DNA from: Saccoglossus kowalevskii | Taxonomy: Eukaryota > Hemichordata > Enteropneusta > Harrimaniidae | Assembly: GCF_000003605.2 (NCBI RefSeq) | Contig: NW_003119430.1 | Coordinates: forward strand, 152,104-216,103 | DNA: 64,000 bases | Reading direction: 5' to 3' | Shown: in pieces, positions 36,145 to 47,999 of the stretch | Layout: every line of letters begins with the position of its first letter | Position numbering within the stretch: the stretch's first letter is position 1 | Translations under genes and position numbers: made by a program | The notes under the pieces: generated by a model | Database searches by the model: none | What the model was told of the DNA's origin: nothing | What the model saw: the letters and a program-made list of their open reading frames with translations, nothing else

Positions 36145-39100
36145 AGAAAATAAAGTGACACAATTCAATGAATCTTGTTTTCAAGTAACGCAAATATCCA
36201 GATAGATATAACAGGAATGTAATCCGTGCATTAGCAAATGTATTGGAAAATGATTTATTTGGTCGAAAGATAAATAACAGTGCAATAAATTAAATTAAAT
36301 GGGTCAATTGGACATCATATTAACGATACTTCAAGTGTCAAAGGCAACGCATCTTAACAGTTATATATATAAAAGCACATGCTGAATTGCACAAAGTGTA
36401 ATTATAGAGAAAAAGAGTAAACAGTTCCAAATGTATAAAGATATTATGAGGAATACGAAACACCGTATTTACGTTTGCTATTAAAGGTTTTATAGTTTGA
36501 ATAAATCCAGCCTCGAGCCTAAATGAAATGAAAATTTGCTCACAAAAAGCAGTTGATGTTGTTGATGACTTCCTAAACAATCGTTTTGTTTTTTTCCTGC
36601 AGTTAGAATATCTCCTTAAAATTCAAATAATTTACATTCAAATAACTCGAAGTATACAATCAACCATTGTGTCTTAGAATATTTGAAAAACTGTGAAACA
36701 TTAACATGTTGTGCAGATGAAAAATAAACGATTATTTAAGATCAATATCAATCAGGTCGAGTGGAGCTTATCTCACTGATTGTCTATCGTCTTGGCATCA
36801 TTTTTTGCATTTTCGACTTTTTCTTGAAGACCGGTATCCCAATTTTATTAATATCGTATACCTTGGCTGGGCCTAAGATTTATTCAGATTATAGGTTTTT
36901 AATTTTGTTAAAATGTGTACAAATAAATGGTAATAGTTGAGTATTCAAACTAGTATAAATATTGTTATACGCGTGTGTGACTTGTCGTATGCGTATGATT
37001 AATGCATTCACTACACAGCATTCGATAACTCCTAAAATGTTACACTTCTCTCACTTACGTTCGATTCCACTTCGTTTGTGAAACACAAAGCACTGTCAGT
37101 GAACCGCTGGAAATATCCGCGCAACCTAGCGAGATTTTCTGGTAGGGCTGCCTTCTTATAGTAATTTCATCTTGACAACAAGAAGTTTTAAAATATATAT
37201 ATCTTACTTGCCAAGCGCTGTACGTCTTTAAAATGAGAGATGGGAAACCACTCGTTCAGGAATGATTTAATTCTATTAGGCAGTCACACAACCTATGCTT
37301 TTGAAAGGATGCTAGTTGCCGAATTGGTAGTATCTGTGTATATCTGTAATCAAACCTGTGATGATGGCTAAGAAAAAGCTAGAAGATACTTAGAGCGACT
37401 AAATTATGATATAAATCCATAGTAATCAACATAATGAAAACAAATAATAATAATAATAACTTCTATACGTAACGAAAGCCACGAGGAGGGTGTGGGGTTC
37501 AGTAATAACATACCATAAATTGATGTGTTGACTCGATTAAAGCCCAATCATAATCATAATGATTATCAACCTATCATATCTGGAATAGATGGCCATATAA
37601 ACTGTCGTCATCTTAAATAAATCTCTATTATGCAGATTCTCAATCAGTTACAATCAATACGAAATTCAACAATTAGTTAGACCATAATTGTTGGTTACTG
37701 TTGCTGTGTTATATCAAGACATAGATCAATAACCATCAATTCAATAGTGCATGCCTATATATGCCCATTCAAGATTTCCGCCATCATTTCAAATTGATGC
37801 AAATTAGGCTGTTTGAAATTAAGTATATGTATGCAAACTTACATACTGAAATTAGATTTATGTGAAATCCACATCAATGTTGTCACAAATCGGCGGTAAC
37901 ATGGTGGCCGCTTTTCCATAAAGGCAACGTCACTAGATGTGTGATATCAGTATATTCATTCGTTCAGTCGTTCAATACTATGCAGCTAGCACAATAATAT
38001 GCGTTAGCATGGAAAATAAAACGCATAAAGCTAGAATAAAGATATAAAGTGTGTAAAAAATACCATGAATTTAATTCAGTGGAACTCAATTGAAACTCAA
38101 TTATATAAAATTGTAATGTAATTGAGTTGTATTAAATTGTAATTATATTCCAATTCTATATAAGATGGCACTTTAATTCAATTCATTTCAATTCAATTCA
38201 CGTATTATGAATGGCGAATTGATTTAGTGGTGGCCGTTCACCTAGCATGCAGTTATCATGCTACCCGCTTGTCATGTACTTGTTTTACACTCATTAATGC
38301 TTATGTGGTGCTAGATATAATGATTAATGTAATAACGGGCATAGCTAAATAAAGCATTTGGCAATAGAGGTTGAATGTGAAACAATTCGGTTAATGAAGA
38401 CATAATACGTTAATTTCCTAATGTGCAGCAAATTGTCGGATAGACACATGTGAGGCACACCTCGGCTGTATTTAATTTACGTCAACATTGAGTAATACGT
38501 TCTGCAATATGAAAACTGTTTAAACACTCCGTGGTCCATTTCATATCACGTAATTTCATATAATTGTACTGAGTGGAGGAGATATGAATTGTTAACTGCC
38601 AAACAAATCATGAATATTCATACCCAACTGATCTTTACACGTGTGTACCTCTGGTTGTTCAGAGCGAACAAACGAAAATATTTAGCGTAGCAACTCGGAA
38701 TATATATAAATGATCTTTCTACGAATCTATGTCGAGAAAATACGATTAAAAACGATGATGAATACATTTAATGATCTCCAAAGTTCAACTGTGCTAGAAT
38801 TTATAATACAGTATACCCCGTAATTCACGCGTAATCCCAAAATTCAAATATGTTAATGTATGTTATGTTCCAAAACAAAAAAAAGTATGATATAAGATTA
38901 TATTTCAATATATTACTATTGTATGTTTTACTGCAATTATAGATTTGCTTGGTCTATGCGTAGTAGCAGTACAGTAATTGTACTTCAAAATACAAAACAT
39001 GGAAGCAGAATTTGCAATATAACTGTAGGTTATAATTAATTTGTGTAAATCGTTTTTTTTTAGGAAATTCGTGAAGACCAAAGTCAAATCGAGAAAATGT

Positions 39101-42100
39101 AATATTCGACTTTGTTTTATTATTTGCGATCGTTATCAGCAATATCATATTTGCCAACTCTTGAAATAACTAACATTTTATTCCTTTATAGTTAGATGTG
39201 TATCTCTATGGAGATATTCATACCCTCTGTTTGTGACGATTCACTGATTATACCGCTTGCTTCAATGGAGTGTTAATAGTAATGGTAAAATTATTGTCGC
39301 TTGAGTTGTTATATAAAGTCAAAACGTCATCAAATCTCACCCGCATCAATCAAAAAATCTTAAATGAAACTGAGGAATTATATGATATAAATGAATAAGA
39401 AAGAAAGAAACTGAAAACCGTCGTAATAGTGAATGAAAATAAATGAAATATAAAATGATAATTTTGTAATTTGTACAAACAATAATGGTAATACAAATTT
39501 AGCATAATGTAGTATGAATAACGATGGCTTAATACGACGAATCCATTCCAATACATAAATGCATATGTAGTAATGGGAATAATTATATTCATATGACAAT
39601 GGAACAGTCGATTTTATTAGCAATAAGAAAGATAACATTCAATATAGAATATTAGTGGAGATTTTGAATAAATGTATCGGTAGTTCCATTGCCTCGAATT
39701 AATGGCATAACATCGTAACAGATAAAGCTATATTGTAACAAACTGTCAACATACCAATGAATAAATGTTGTGCTTTTTAGTTACAGCAAGCAATGTGTTT
39801 TTGATAAATAGCGTTCTCGACTTCAAACTCATTTGGGATTGAACACATATAATACTCCTAGTTTTTTCCAATGGTATTGTTTGTCATGCTTTTGCAAAAC
39901 TGTTTGGTTAATGGAATTGTCTATACATGTGCTTACTGATTTTAACATGGTGACGTTTTCTGTGTTTGGAAACTGTATTGCATGTTATCACCAAACCAGG
40001 ACTGGGACCGAAAAAAGAAAATTTGACAGCTGCCTATATACAGAATTCCCACTGCCCATAACATTCATGTTATGGGTCCATCAAGCAAGCGAAACAAATT
40101 AGATTTCAAATGCCTGAGTGGGTGTATTAATAACGAGTGTGATTAATATATTGTGGGTGAATTACGAAGACACATTTCATGGCAGTCATCTTAGCGTCGT
40201 TCGACATGTAGCAGTCTACCGTGAACATCACGAATCAGATTGGATAGCACACAGCAGAGTATCTGCATATTATCAGCTTTGTACATATGCTTCGTACATT
40301 ACCTCGCCGGTTGCGGATGTTTTAAAAAGACGATATGTGATTTATCTATGTGTAGGACATGCCTTGACATGATGCAATTTAGCTAGTCATTAGAAAGCAG
40401 TACCATTTAGGTATCTCATACTATGGCCATTATCGATGTTTTGTATATGTTCTACGACATTGTAACTAAATGCAAAGAAACAAAACATAGTCACCTCATC
40501 ACTAAGTATTTTCACAAATATTAAACTTTATGATGTGGAGTTTGTTATGTAATCATTTCACAACATATCGAGGATTGTTTTTGTTTTTTCTTTCGAACGT
40601 TTCCGTATTATATTAGTACTCGGTAGAACTCATTTCTTTACGTCTGATTACCCTTCGGCATCTATCTGGTCCTCTGGAATTCTAGTTTTCTTAATGTAGT
40701 GTCATATTTTTGTTATATCATCAAAGCTGTCGAGCGGCGATAAGTGTCTATAGGTAACATCATATATATAGGATTTTCGCAATTTTATTCAACATATGGG
40801 GTAGTTTTGTAAAACATTCCCATTTTATGACAGATACATATTGTACAATCAAAAGGTTTCAATAGTAGATGAAAATAAAACTGTTCTTGTCAATGGTATC
40901 ATTCGCCCATGTCCACACGACGATTAAACAACACAATGTAACAACAATTCCTTTACACAGACTGCATTTCACAACTTAGGTTTACAGAGTGGATTTTCAT
41001 ATTTGTAAAAGGTACTTATCCATTCTTCCATACAAGAAAAATAGTTTTAAACATATATATACACAGTGCTGTGTCTAATAAAATGTATCACATCAGACCT
41101 CTACAATACGTCGTCAAATGCATTTTCTAACACGTACAAAAGCATAATTTCGAAAATGAAGAGCGCCACATTAGTTAATGACAAAAGTGTGAATACGTTT
41201 GTTTTAAAACAGAGGATTACAACGACAGAGGGCAATCTCATCCCCGGAGTTAATCAGGCTGGTCTAACACGAGTCATGTAGTTGTCACTTTTCCATTAGG
41301 TGTGATATTCCAGAATACCAACTCATTCAGTAATTTAACCGAACTGTACTCATTGTGAGTATGTACACATTTCTCGCGTATGTCGTTCACTGCTCACATT
41401 AATTTATTATACTTGCGATTGATACATCGTCTATGAAGCTACAATGAATCGATAAGTTACCGAAATCAATATGAAACGAACCATGATATCAGATGGAGTC
41501 TATTAGGTTACCAGCTTAGTTTTGAGTGTTATACCATATCACAACAAACAGTTAATGCTATCTGTGACCGTTCTACTTGGCTAAGAAGTCTTGCTCTTTG
41601 CACGTCGTCTGGCCGTCACCAACCGGGAAAGTGAGTGACAGTCACGGCTATCATCCAAGTGTGTCGGTAGTATTTAGTGTTCGATTTATAACAGTATGCA
41701 CCAAGTTTTATTTTTGTTATATTTAATAGAGCTGTACATGTACTGGTTTGCCTGCGTAGACTGAGAATTCCGCGTTTTTCAGCGTAATATAATGCGCGTA
41801 ATTGGCTATTTTGGATCAAATTTTCATTTTTAGTCAATCTGTGAGTCTGTTTTATGCCAGAAAAGTCATCAGGGTATCATTGAAAAGATTTGCATTCAAG
41901 ATTTCAGTAACATGTATGCTTAAAGTGGGGGAGTCGTCACATGTGCATACATCAGATAGTCATAGCGTGTCGTTGTTTACAAACACGGGTCTAACCATGA
42001 GCCTTTGCGTTTTAGCGTGTGTTGTTATCGTCGAGTGGGACTCAATTCCCGCGCGTGCGCAGGTGACGATCCTACCGCTTTAAGCCATTTTTCTTAATAT

Positions 42101-44979
42101 AAAATATATATTGTTATAGAACAAACTTATGTGACTGCCTGTAGATATTAATTGTCGTTTAAAAAATAAATAAAAATAAAACAAAGTCCATACAGAAGTA
42201 TATTATTAGTCAGTTCTTTTTATTGAAAATATAAAAAGCGATAAGTATTTATTATTTCTGACAACCATAGGAGGCGCTATTTCTATCCATTTTATCCGAC
42301 AGTGTTTGTATTGTATGACAGAGAGGGCGTACCTCATAGTTACGATCCGGCTCTTCAACCCATCAACGTGAGAACCAAGGCATACGCTATATTCAACTAT
42401 AGATGTGTGCACTGTGTATGCAAATTAAATGCAAATTGAATGATGTTTTGCAATAACAATGAGATTAGTATATGTGTTGTACTTTTGTTCTCCTTACATC
42501 AAAGAACACCGTAATATCTGCGTGTTGGTTATTCATTACATTTACACAAAATCGTACAATAAACTAAGTCATATTTCAATGCTGTACACACGTCTAACTT
42601 ATCGATATTGCTAGGAATGAGATAATCTTTATATTTCTCATTGAATCGGTATATGTGTTCCTAGAGACCACTTCAAAGTAAAATAAGATCATTTATCTAA
42701 CAGACTGGGAATTGGGATTTTACAGTAAGTTGCACGAGTAACGCACATTTCAAGATGTGATGGTTTCTATACGTATCAGCCGGGTTCAGTCTGTGAGCAT
42801 TGTGCGTGACTATAGAAAAACATAGCGATTGTCAAGTTCCCTGTATATTTATTTTGAAACCAACATTTTTAGACGTAGGTGGGCGCTACCTCGATACAAT
42901 AATGTTAAAGGACAATGACCAGGACGCATTCGACGGTTATATTAATTTTGCTTCAATATGCCCCTGTTTTCTGATTGGCGTGTATCTATGACGCGAACTA
43001 TGCTCCATACGCACTTTGTACAGATGCACAATAGTTGTGTGATATTGATATGTTTTATTTCTTTGTCAGCAAAAAAAGTTGAAACGTGGCTGAATCCAGA
43101 AACATTTAGTGTTGACTAGTGGTTTTTTATCAGCTCTCTAAACACTCGTCGCTGTACAAAAAGTGTAGAGTGTACTTTACGATCATTCACAGTGCGACCA
43201 TTTCAAGTGAATACTGATTATGTTACAGTTTGACTGTGTGATCACAAATAGGAGCAGGCACACTGCTTGCATGTGTGAGATGCATAAAATTTAGGGTTTG
43301 TGTGCAGCCATATTTCTAGAAGTTACAATGATGTTTGTAGTGGTCCCAGGAAGCTGGACAGAATAACATAGTGTAGTGTTATGCATTTTCCTTTTTAATG
43401 CCTTCGTGATATAGGTAGGTTCAAATCTATCAACAACAAAACTTTCAGAATTAAAAAATAGGTAAAACTGGTAGTGTATTGATGTGGAACGCACTATTTC
43501 AGCCAATGTAATAATACTGAAAGGTATTGTATTAGCAGGTGATTTATTATAAATACATTAAGCATTATTTAGTCATATAATAACATTTAAAATGTTTATT
43601 GCATGAAAATCGTTATTACATCCCACCAGAATATGTTTAGTGTTGTAATCGTATATACGCCGACCCCAATCATAGTTGTTAGTCACTGAATGTTACTTGC
43701 AATTCCGTGAATTGTGGCTTACACGTTTTCAATCACGATTTTACAGGAAATCTATTTCACAAGAATTATTTCGAGTGATAGCATGAGAAGCCACTATCGC
43801 TTAAGTACGGTTAGTCAGTCAATGTTGTCAAGCGCCACGAATTATTTTCATCCTTTCTGTGAATTGTGCTAATATATGTGACTCTTCCTTGTTTCTGGCG
43901 AAATAATAATGGTACCCGAAATGCATTACTGACAACAATTCATTCGTTGTTTTACAAGCAAAGGTAACATAATTTCACGGCTCATACGCTAATTCGTAAG
44001 AAATTAAATTTTTAACATTCACTATACGCAATCGCACTAAGCATATACGTGGCGTGTCTTCAAATCATCAATAATGTAATCACCGTTTGATGAATTATGT
44101 ATGTGGTTATAGGAAATAATACCACTAATCCATTTCACTGATTAGATCACTCAAATCAGAGACAGAAAGTCATTCTCTTGAAAAGTTCAACCCAATTTTC
44201 CTCCAGATATGTTCGACGTTAAAGTATATGTACTGAGAGGGTACCATCAAATGCTCTGCAAATGTTAAATTTTACGTGTCACGTTTGATTTGATTGCTAT
44301 TGCTTTTTATGTTTAATAACATGGATACTACAAGACGTAATAATGCTTTATCCATTCAACCAAATATTTTGAAACACCATCAATTGTTTTCAGGAGACTT
44401 ATTCGTTAATATATGGGTATAAACATCTGATATTAATTTTTCTCAGCGTTTTTTATAGCAATATTAACGCAATTGTGACCGGGAAAGCAGCTAGAGATAT
44501 TGTGCCACGTCTCCGTGTGACAGATTCCAATAATAATTTGTATAATACTAAAATTTAATAAATGTAGTACCTGGAGCAGATAAGGGCATATTTATAGTCA
44601 AAATGATGTAATATATAAACTATTCATTACATGGACCCATAATAACACTGATTTGTACAATCATTTACCTTACCCTTATTAACATAACTGCAAGGAATTC
44701 TCATTTCTGCTTACATAATGCTATACACAATTATAAAAACGTAGACATATTATGTATTATTTCGAGTAGAAGGATTGACATATAAGGATAAAATGTCACT
44801 GTTAACGAGAGCATATGGTCTTTCCTTTAAACATTATTAATACTTTTTCAAATCTATTACACATGAATAACAACACAGCATAACACAAAGTGTCAATATT
44901 ACCTTATAAGTCGTTCATTTTGTTAAACGTCACATATTGCCCATGCTCAAATTTGATTATAAATTGTATTCAGATTTTG

Positions 44980-45070
44980 ATCGTATATTAAAGTAAAGTA
45001 AAGTACGAACATAAAAATACGCAATACGCGATTCGAACCTACGACCTCGGTAAGGCGTCTCGGTTTGATA
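44980..45070 (-). mobile_element. Possible tRNA-derived SINE fragment
   Basis: The minus strand contains GGTCGTAGGTTCGAATCGCG, whose GGTTCGAATC matches the internal B box of RNA polymerase III genes. About 25 bases further is an ACTTT-type repeated tail (three units). No complete tRNA fold or A box could be found, so a decayed SINE is more likely than a tRNA gene. Confidence 0.3.
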
Positions 45071-46026
45071 ACATGATGTTATTTCAAATTGTGAAATTAC
45101 TGATGGACCGCGACTACCTAAATGAAGCTGAATTCCGTCAGCAGATACTCAAAAAGTAACATTTAATTTCACATTTATATTCATTTATAACATATTTTCC
45201 ATGAATCTTACATTAAATGACAATATATTCCAATGATATATCCAATTGAGCTTGATATTTTCTACAGATCTACTGGCCGTAACATTAAAGAGGTTGTTGG
45301 CAGATATAAAAAGGTTACATACGAAAGACACACGATAATCACTGATGAATTCGGTGTCAATTGTATGATTTGTTTTGTTATTGCCGATTATTTTTTGTTC
45401 CCGGACTTAAACGTTATCTATGACTTTTGTTCACATATCTACGGCTGGGTATGTTATTTCTACTTTACTTAACAATATAATGCACCCACTGGACATATCT
45501 GACAAATGGTAGTCAATGAACATGCGTATACTGGTTCTACTAGTAAATACATAACTAGGGTATAAAGAACTGATGAAAAATCATATTGTGCGTACATGAA
45601 GCAGATTGTCCAGACTGTAATACGAATTTACAATAATGATACTAACAACAATATGAATGAATGAATGAATAATTGAAGAACACTTTTGTTATAATGAAAT
45701 AAGTTTAACCAACATTGATTTGTTCACTATTTTCATATACATGTACGTAAATTATTCTAAAAATTCTTTTATAATTCTAAAAAAACGAGCTGAATAATTT
45801 AATTAATTTAAAAATTTAATATTATAATTTTTAAATGCATCAACCAATATATCTTAAATTTCATAATGCTATCTTGTTCACTAAGTAAATTCATCTTCTT
45901 AAGGCCGCAGTGCTGGTAATCTGCGTTAATTCCAATAAGCAAGTAAACAAAATGCTTTATACAGTCCATACGATTAGATTTTGTTTACATACGCGACACT
46001 TACGGTCACTGAATAACACCGTTTTC

Positions 46027-46051
46027 TCACTTAGCCGTTTTACCAGTGTAA
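46027..46051 (+). repeat. 25-bp dispersed repeat, copy 1
   Basis: It matches 50273-50297 with a single mismatch. The shared core is AGCCGTTTTACCAGTGTAA. The two copies lie on either side of the receptor gene. Confidence 0.6.
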
Positions 46052-46464
46052 ATTATGAATCAAAACATTATATATAGGCTGTATCGATCTGTTAATGATT
46101 TTCTAATTCTAGGACTTCTCGATTCCCAACACATCTAGGGATTTCACATGTCAACCAGATTTTAAATACATTATCTTTTCCATCTGATTTCTCATATGCA
46201 AAATCCTAATGCAAAGTGAGTCCGCACACATTAGGGAATGAGTAACCCACATCATCTGAGGTATCAGTCATTGTTAATTATTAGTAACATTCCCTTGAAT
46301 GTCCACGTGTCCAGAGACTACGATAACTCTCAGAAATATCACGCGCTTAGTGGTTCTCAGAATTTTTTTTTTTCTGAAAACAAGATTGTTATAGTAAATT
46401 TCCATGTAATGTATGTGTTCGAACACAGAAATTACACAATGTTGTGTATGTAGCTAATACATTC

Positions 46465-47571
46465 TCAAGTATTAGAAGGCGTGGATGTTACGTTCGAGAC
46501 CAGTGTGTTTGGTTTAGTAGAGTTATGAGTATTAGAACGTTGTGATGTACCGGCACTTGGGACTACTTGTGTGCTTGTGTTGAATGATGGAAATAAACGC
46601 ACAAACTCTTTTCTAAAGTTCTCATTGAAATACGCGTACAGAATGGGATTGATCCAACTGTTGCAGCAGAAAATGAAAAATGTTATGTTAAGTGGAACGG
46701 TAGAATAAAGAAGAGGAATGGGTGGTATGTCTGAGCTATACTTATAGTACATCTGTAAACAATGGTAGGGTGCCCACGTGACCATGAATTGTACAACCAC
46801 AAAGCTTAACATCTTAAGAGCTTTCTTTTTGCTACGTGTAGTCGAATTAGTTGGACTTTTGCCAAACCATAATGTTGTTATCATTATAGAGTACAGGATC
46901 ACTAATACCACGAGAGGTATAAGATAAAACACAATTAGGTCGATCAGCCGAATGTAGGTTTCTAAATCAATTTGATCATAAAGTACACCGCATTTGTATT
47001 CAATTGCAGTGTTGTTGCCGGGAGAGGAATATTTGGGGTTTAATCCCATAAAAATAAGTGGACCAATAGAGTACAATAATGATATAGCCCAAACAATACC
47101 ACATCCAATGAAAGCATGTTCCACGGTCACTCGTGGTCGCAGGGGTTGCACAATAGCTCGGTAACGATCGGCGCCGATGCATATCAGAGACAGCGTGGTA
47201 CCACAAAGGGAGCAACTTTGCAAGTAACCTACGATTTTGCAGAGAACGACATTGTGCAAAGAACTGAAATAACCCCACACCGCAACGTGTTGCGGGACAG
47301 TAACAAGTCCAACGAGAATATCAGAAACTGAAAGTGAAACTATAAATATATTTGTCGCTGATTCCCGTAGTTTAGGTTGGCGGACAACAGCAATAATCAC
47401 CCACACATTTCCACAGAGAATCATCAGTACGAATATAATTCCAAATATTAGAACAAATTCTTTGGGAGTGTCAAGAGCGTAGACTTTTATCCAGAATTCT
47501 TTTGTTTGAAGCGGGTCGACTTCAACGTCTTCTGTACCTACGGACGTAGTATATTCCTGTGTTGCTTCCAT
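46465..47571 (-). CDS. Rhodopsin-class G-protein-coupled receptor, peptide-receptor-like (368 aa)
   Basis: A single coding exon encodes a seven-helix receptor. Visible hallmarks are GN at 54-55 in helix 1, LSVSD with D84 in helix 2, C111 and C194 for the extracellular disulphide, and DRY at 135-137. W161 marks helix 4, P219 helix 5, TWAPY at 265-269 takes the place of the usual CWxP in helix 6, and NPILY at 308-312 is in helix 7. FRKEF begins helix 8. The tail is rich in Ser, Thr and Asn. N186 is a glycosylation site in loop 2. The ATG is preceded in frame by TGA nine bases upstream. A TTTGCAG acceptor ends about 35 bases upstream of the ATG, so a 5'UTR intron is likely. The ADRYRAIVQPL and AYFNENFRKEF signatures recall QRFP/NPFF/SIFamide-type receptors. 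The ligand cannot be assigned. Confidence 0.93.
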   Translation of the reverse strand: MEATQEYTTSVGTEDVEVDPLQTKEFWIKVYALDTPKEFVLIFGIIFVLMILCGNVWVIIAVVRQPKLRESATNIFIVSLSVSDILVGLVTVPQHVAVWGYFSSLHNVVLCKIVGYLQSCSLCGTTLSLICIGADRYRAIVQPLRPRVTVEHAFIGCGIVWAISLLYSIGPLIFMGLNPKYSSPGNNTAIEYKCGVLYDQIDLETYIRLIDLIVFYLIPLVVLVILYSIMITTLWFGKSPTNSTTRSKKKALKMLSFVVVQFMVTWAPYHCLQMYYKYSSDIPPIPLLYSTVPLNITFFIFCCNSWINPILYAYFNENFRKEFVRLFPSFNTSTQVVPSAGTSQRSNTHNSTKPNTLVSNVTSTPSNT

Positions 47572-47606
47572 GTTGGTTCAATTACTCACGGCACTTTTAC
47601 CTGCAA

Positions 47607-47625
47607 ATGAAACACAAGATTAATG
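47607..47625 (-). other. Probable 3' splice site in the 5'UTR of the receptor gene
   Basis: On the minus strand a pyrimidine-rich run ending TTTCATTTGCAG lies just before the exon that carries the receptor start codon. The upstream noncoding exon was not located. It may fall beyond the gap at 47748-47866. Confidence 0.45.
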
Positions 47626-47747
47626 GCTTATACACATTGTTAAAATAATTATCAATGTGTCCCATATATATATTTATAAATACATGCAAAAGATAACGAG
47701 ATAATGTAGCCGTTATGTACTGATAATTATCGCTTGTTTGATTTATC

Positions 47748-47866
47748 NNNNNNNNNNNNNNNNNNNNNNNNNNNNNNNNNNNNNNNNNNNNNNNNNNNNN
47801 NNNNNNNNNNNNNNNNNNNNNNNNNNNNNNNNNNNNNNNNNNNNNNNNNNNNNNNNNNNNNNNNNN
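47748..47866. other. Assembly gap (119 N)
   Basis: A run of N upstream of the receptor gene. It may hide promoter or 5'UTR sequence. Confidence 1.
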
Positions 47867-47967
47867 AAGGTAGTTTAAACTCATTTCATGACAGACCATC
47901 ATTGTATAGGTGACTTGCTTGCCCTGAAGAACACCAAACATGTGATATATCACATGACCATATAAAA

Positions 47968-47987
47968 CCACCCCACCCCACCCCCAT
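47968..47987 (-). promoter_or_regulatory. G-rich run with quadruplex potential upstream of the receptor gene
   Basis: The minus strand reads GGGGGTGGGGTGGGGTGG. It has three full G-tracts and a partial fourth, about 400 bases above the receptor ATG. It is a candidate regulatory element, or simple low complexity. Confidence 0.3.
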
Positions 47988-47999
47988 ACAAAAAAACCA

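Larger units (their letters stand above)
34262..37365. repeat. Segmental duplication unit E (inverted)
   Basis: Reverse complement of 24880-27860. It ends on the right with the complement of AATTCGGCAACTAGCATCC and on the left within the reverse-transcriptase remnant. Units D and E therefore face each other. Confidence 0.85.
37366..46464. other. Intergenic DNA, no supportable gene
   Basis: AT-rich. A low-complexity AATTC/CAATT-rich patch lies at about 38065-38205, TAA repeats near 37446, and GAATGAAT repeats near 45655. Short frames exist, but none has a recognisable domain or splice context. One tRNA-like SINE fragment is listed separately. Confidence 0.6.
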
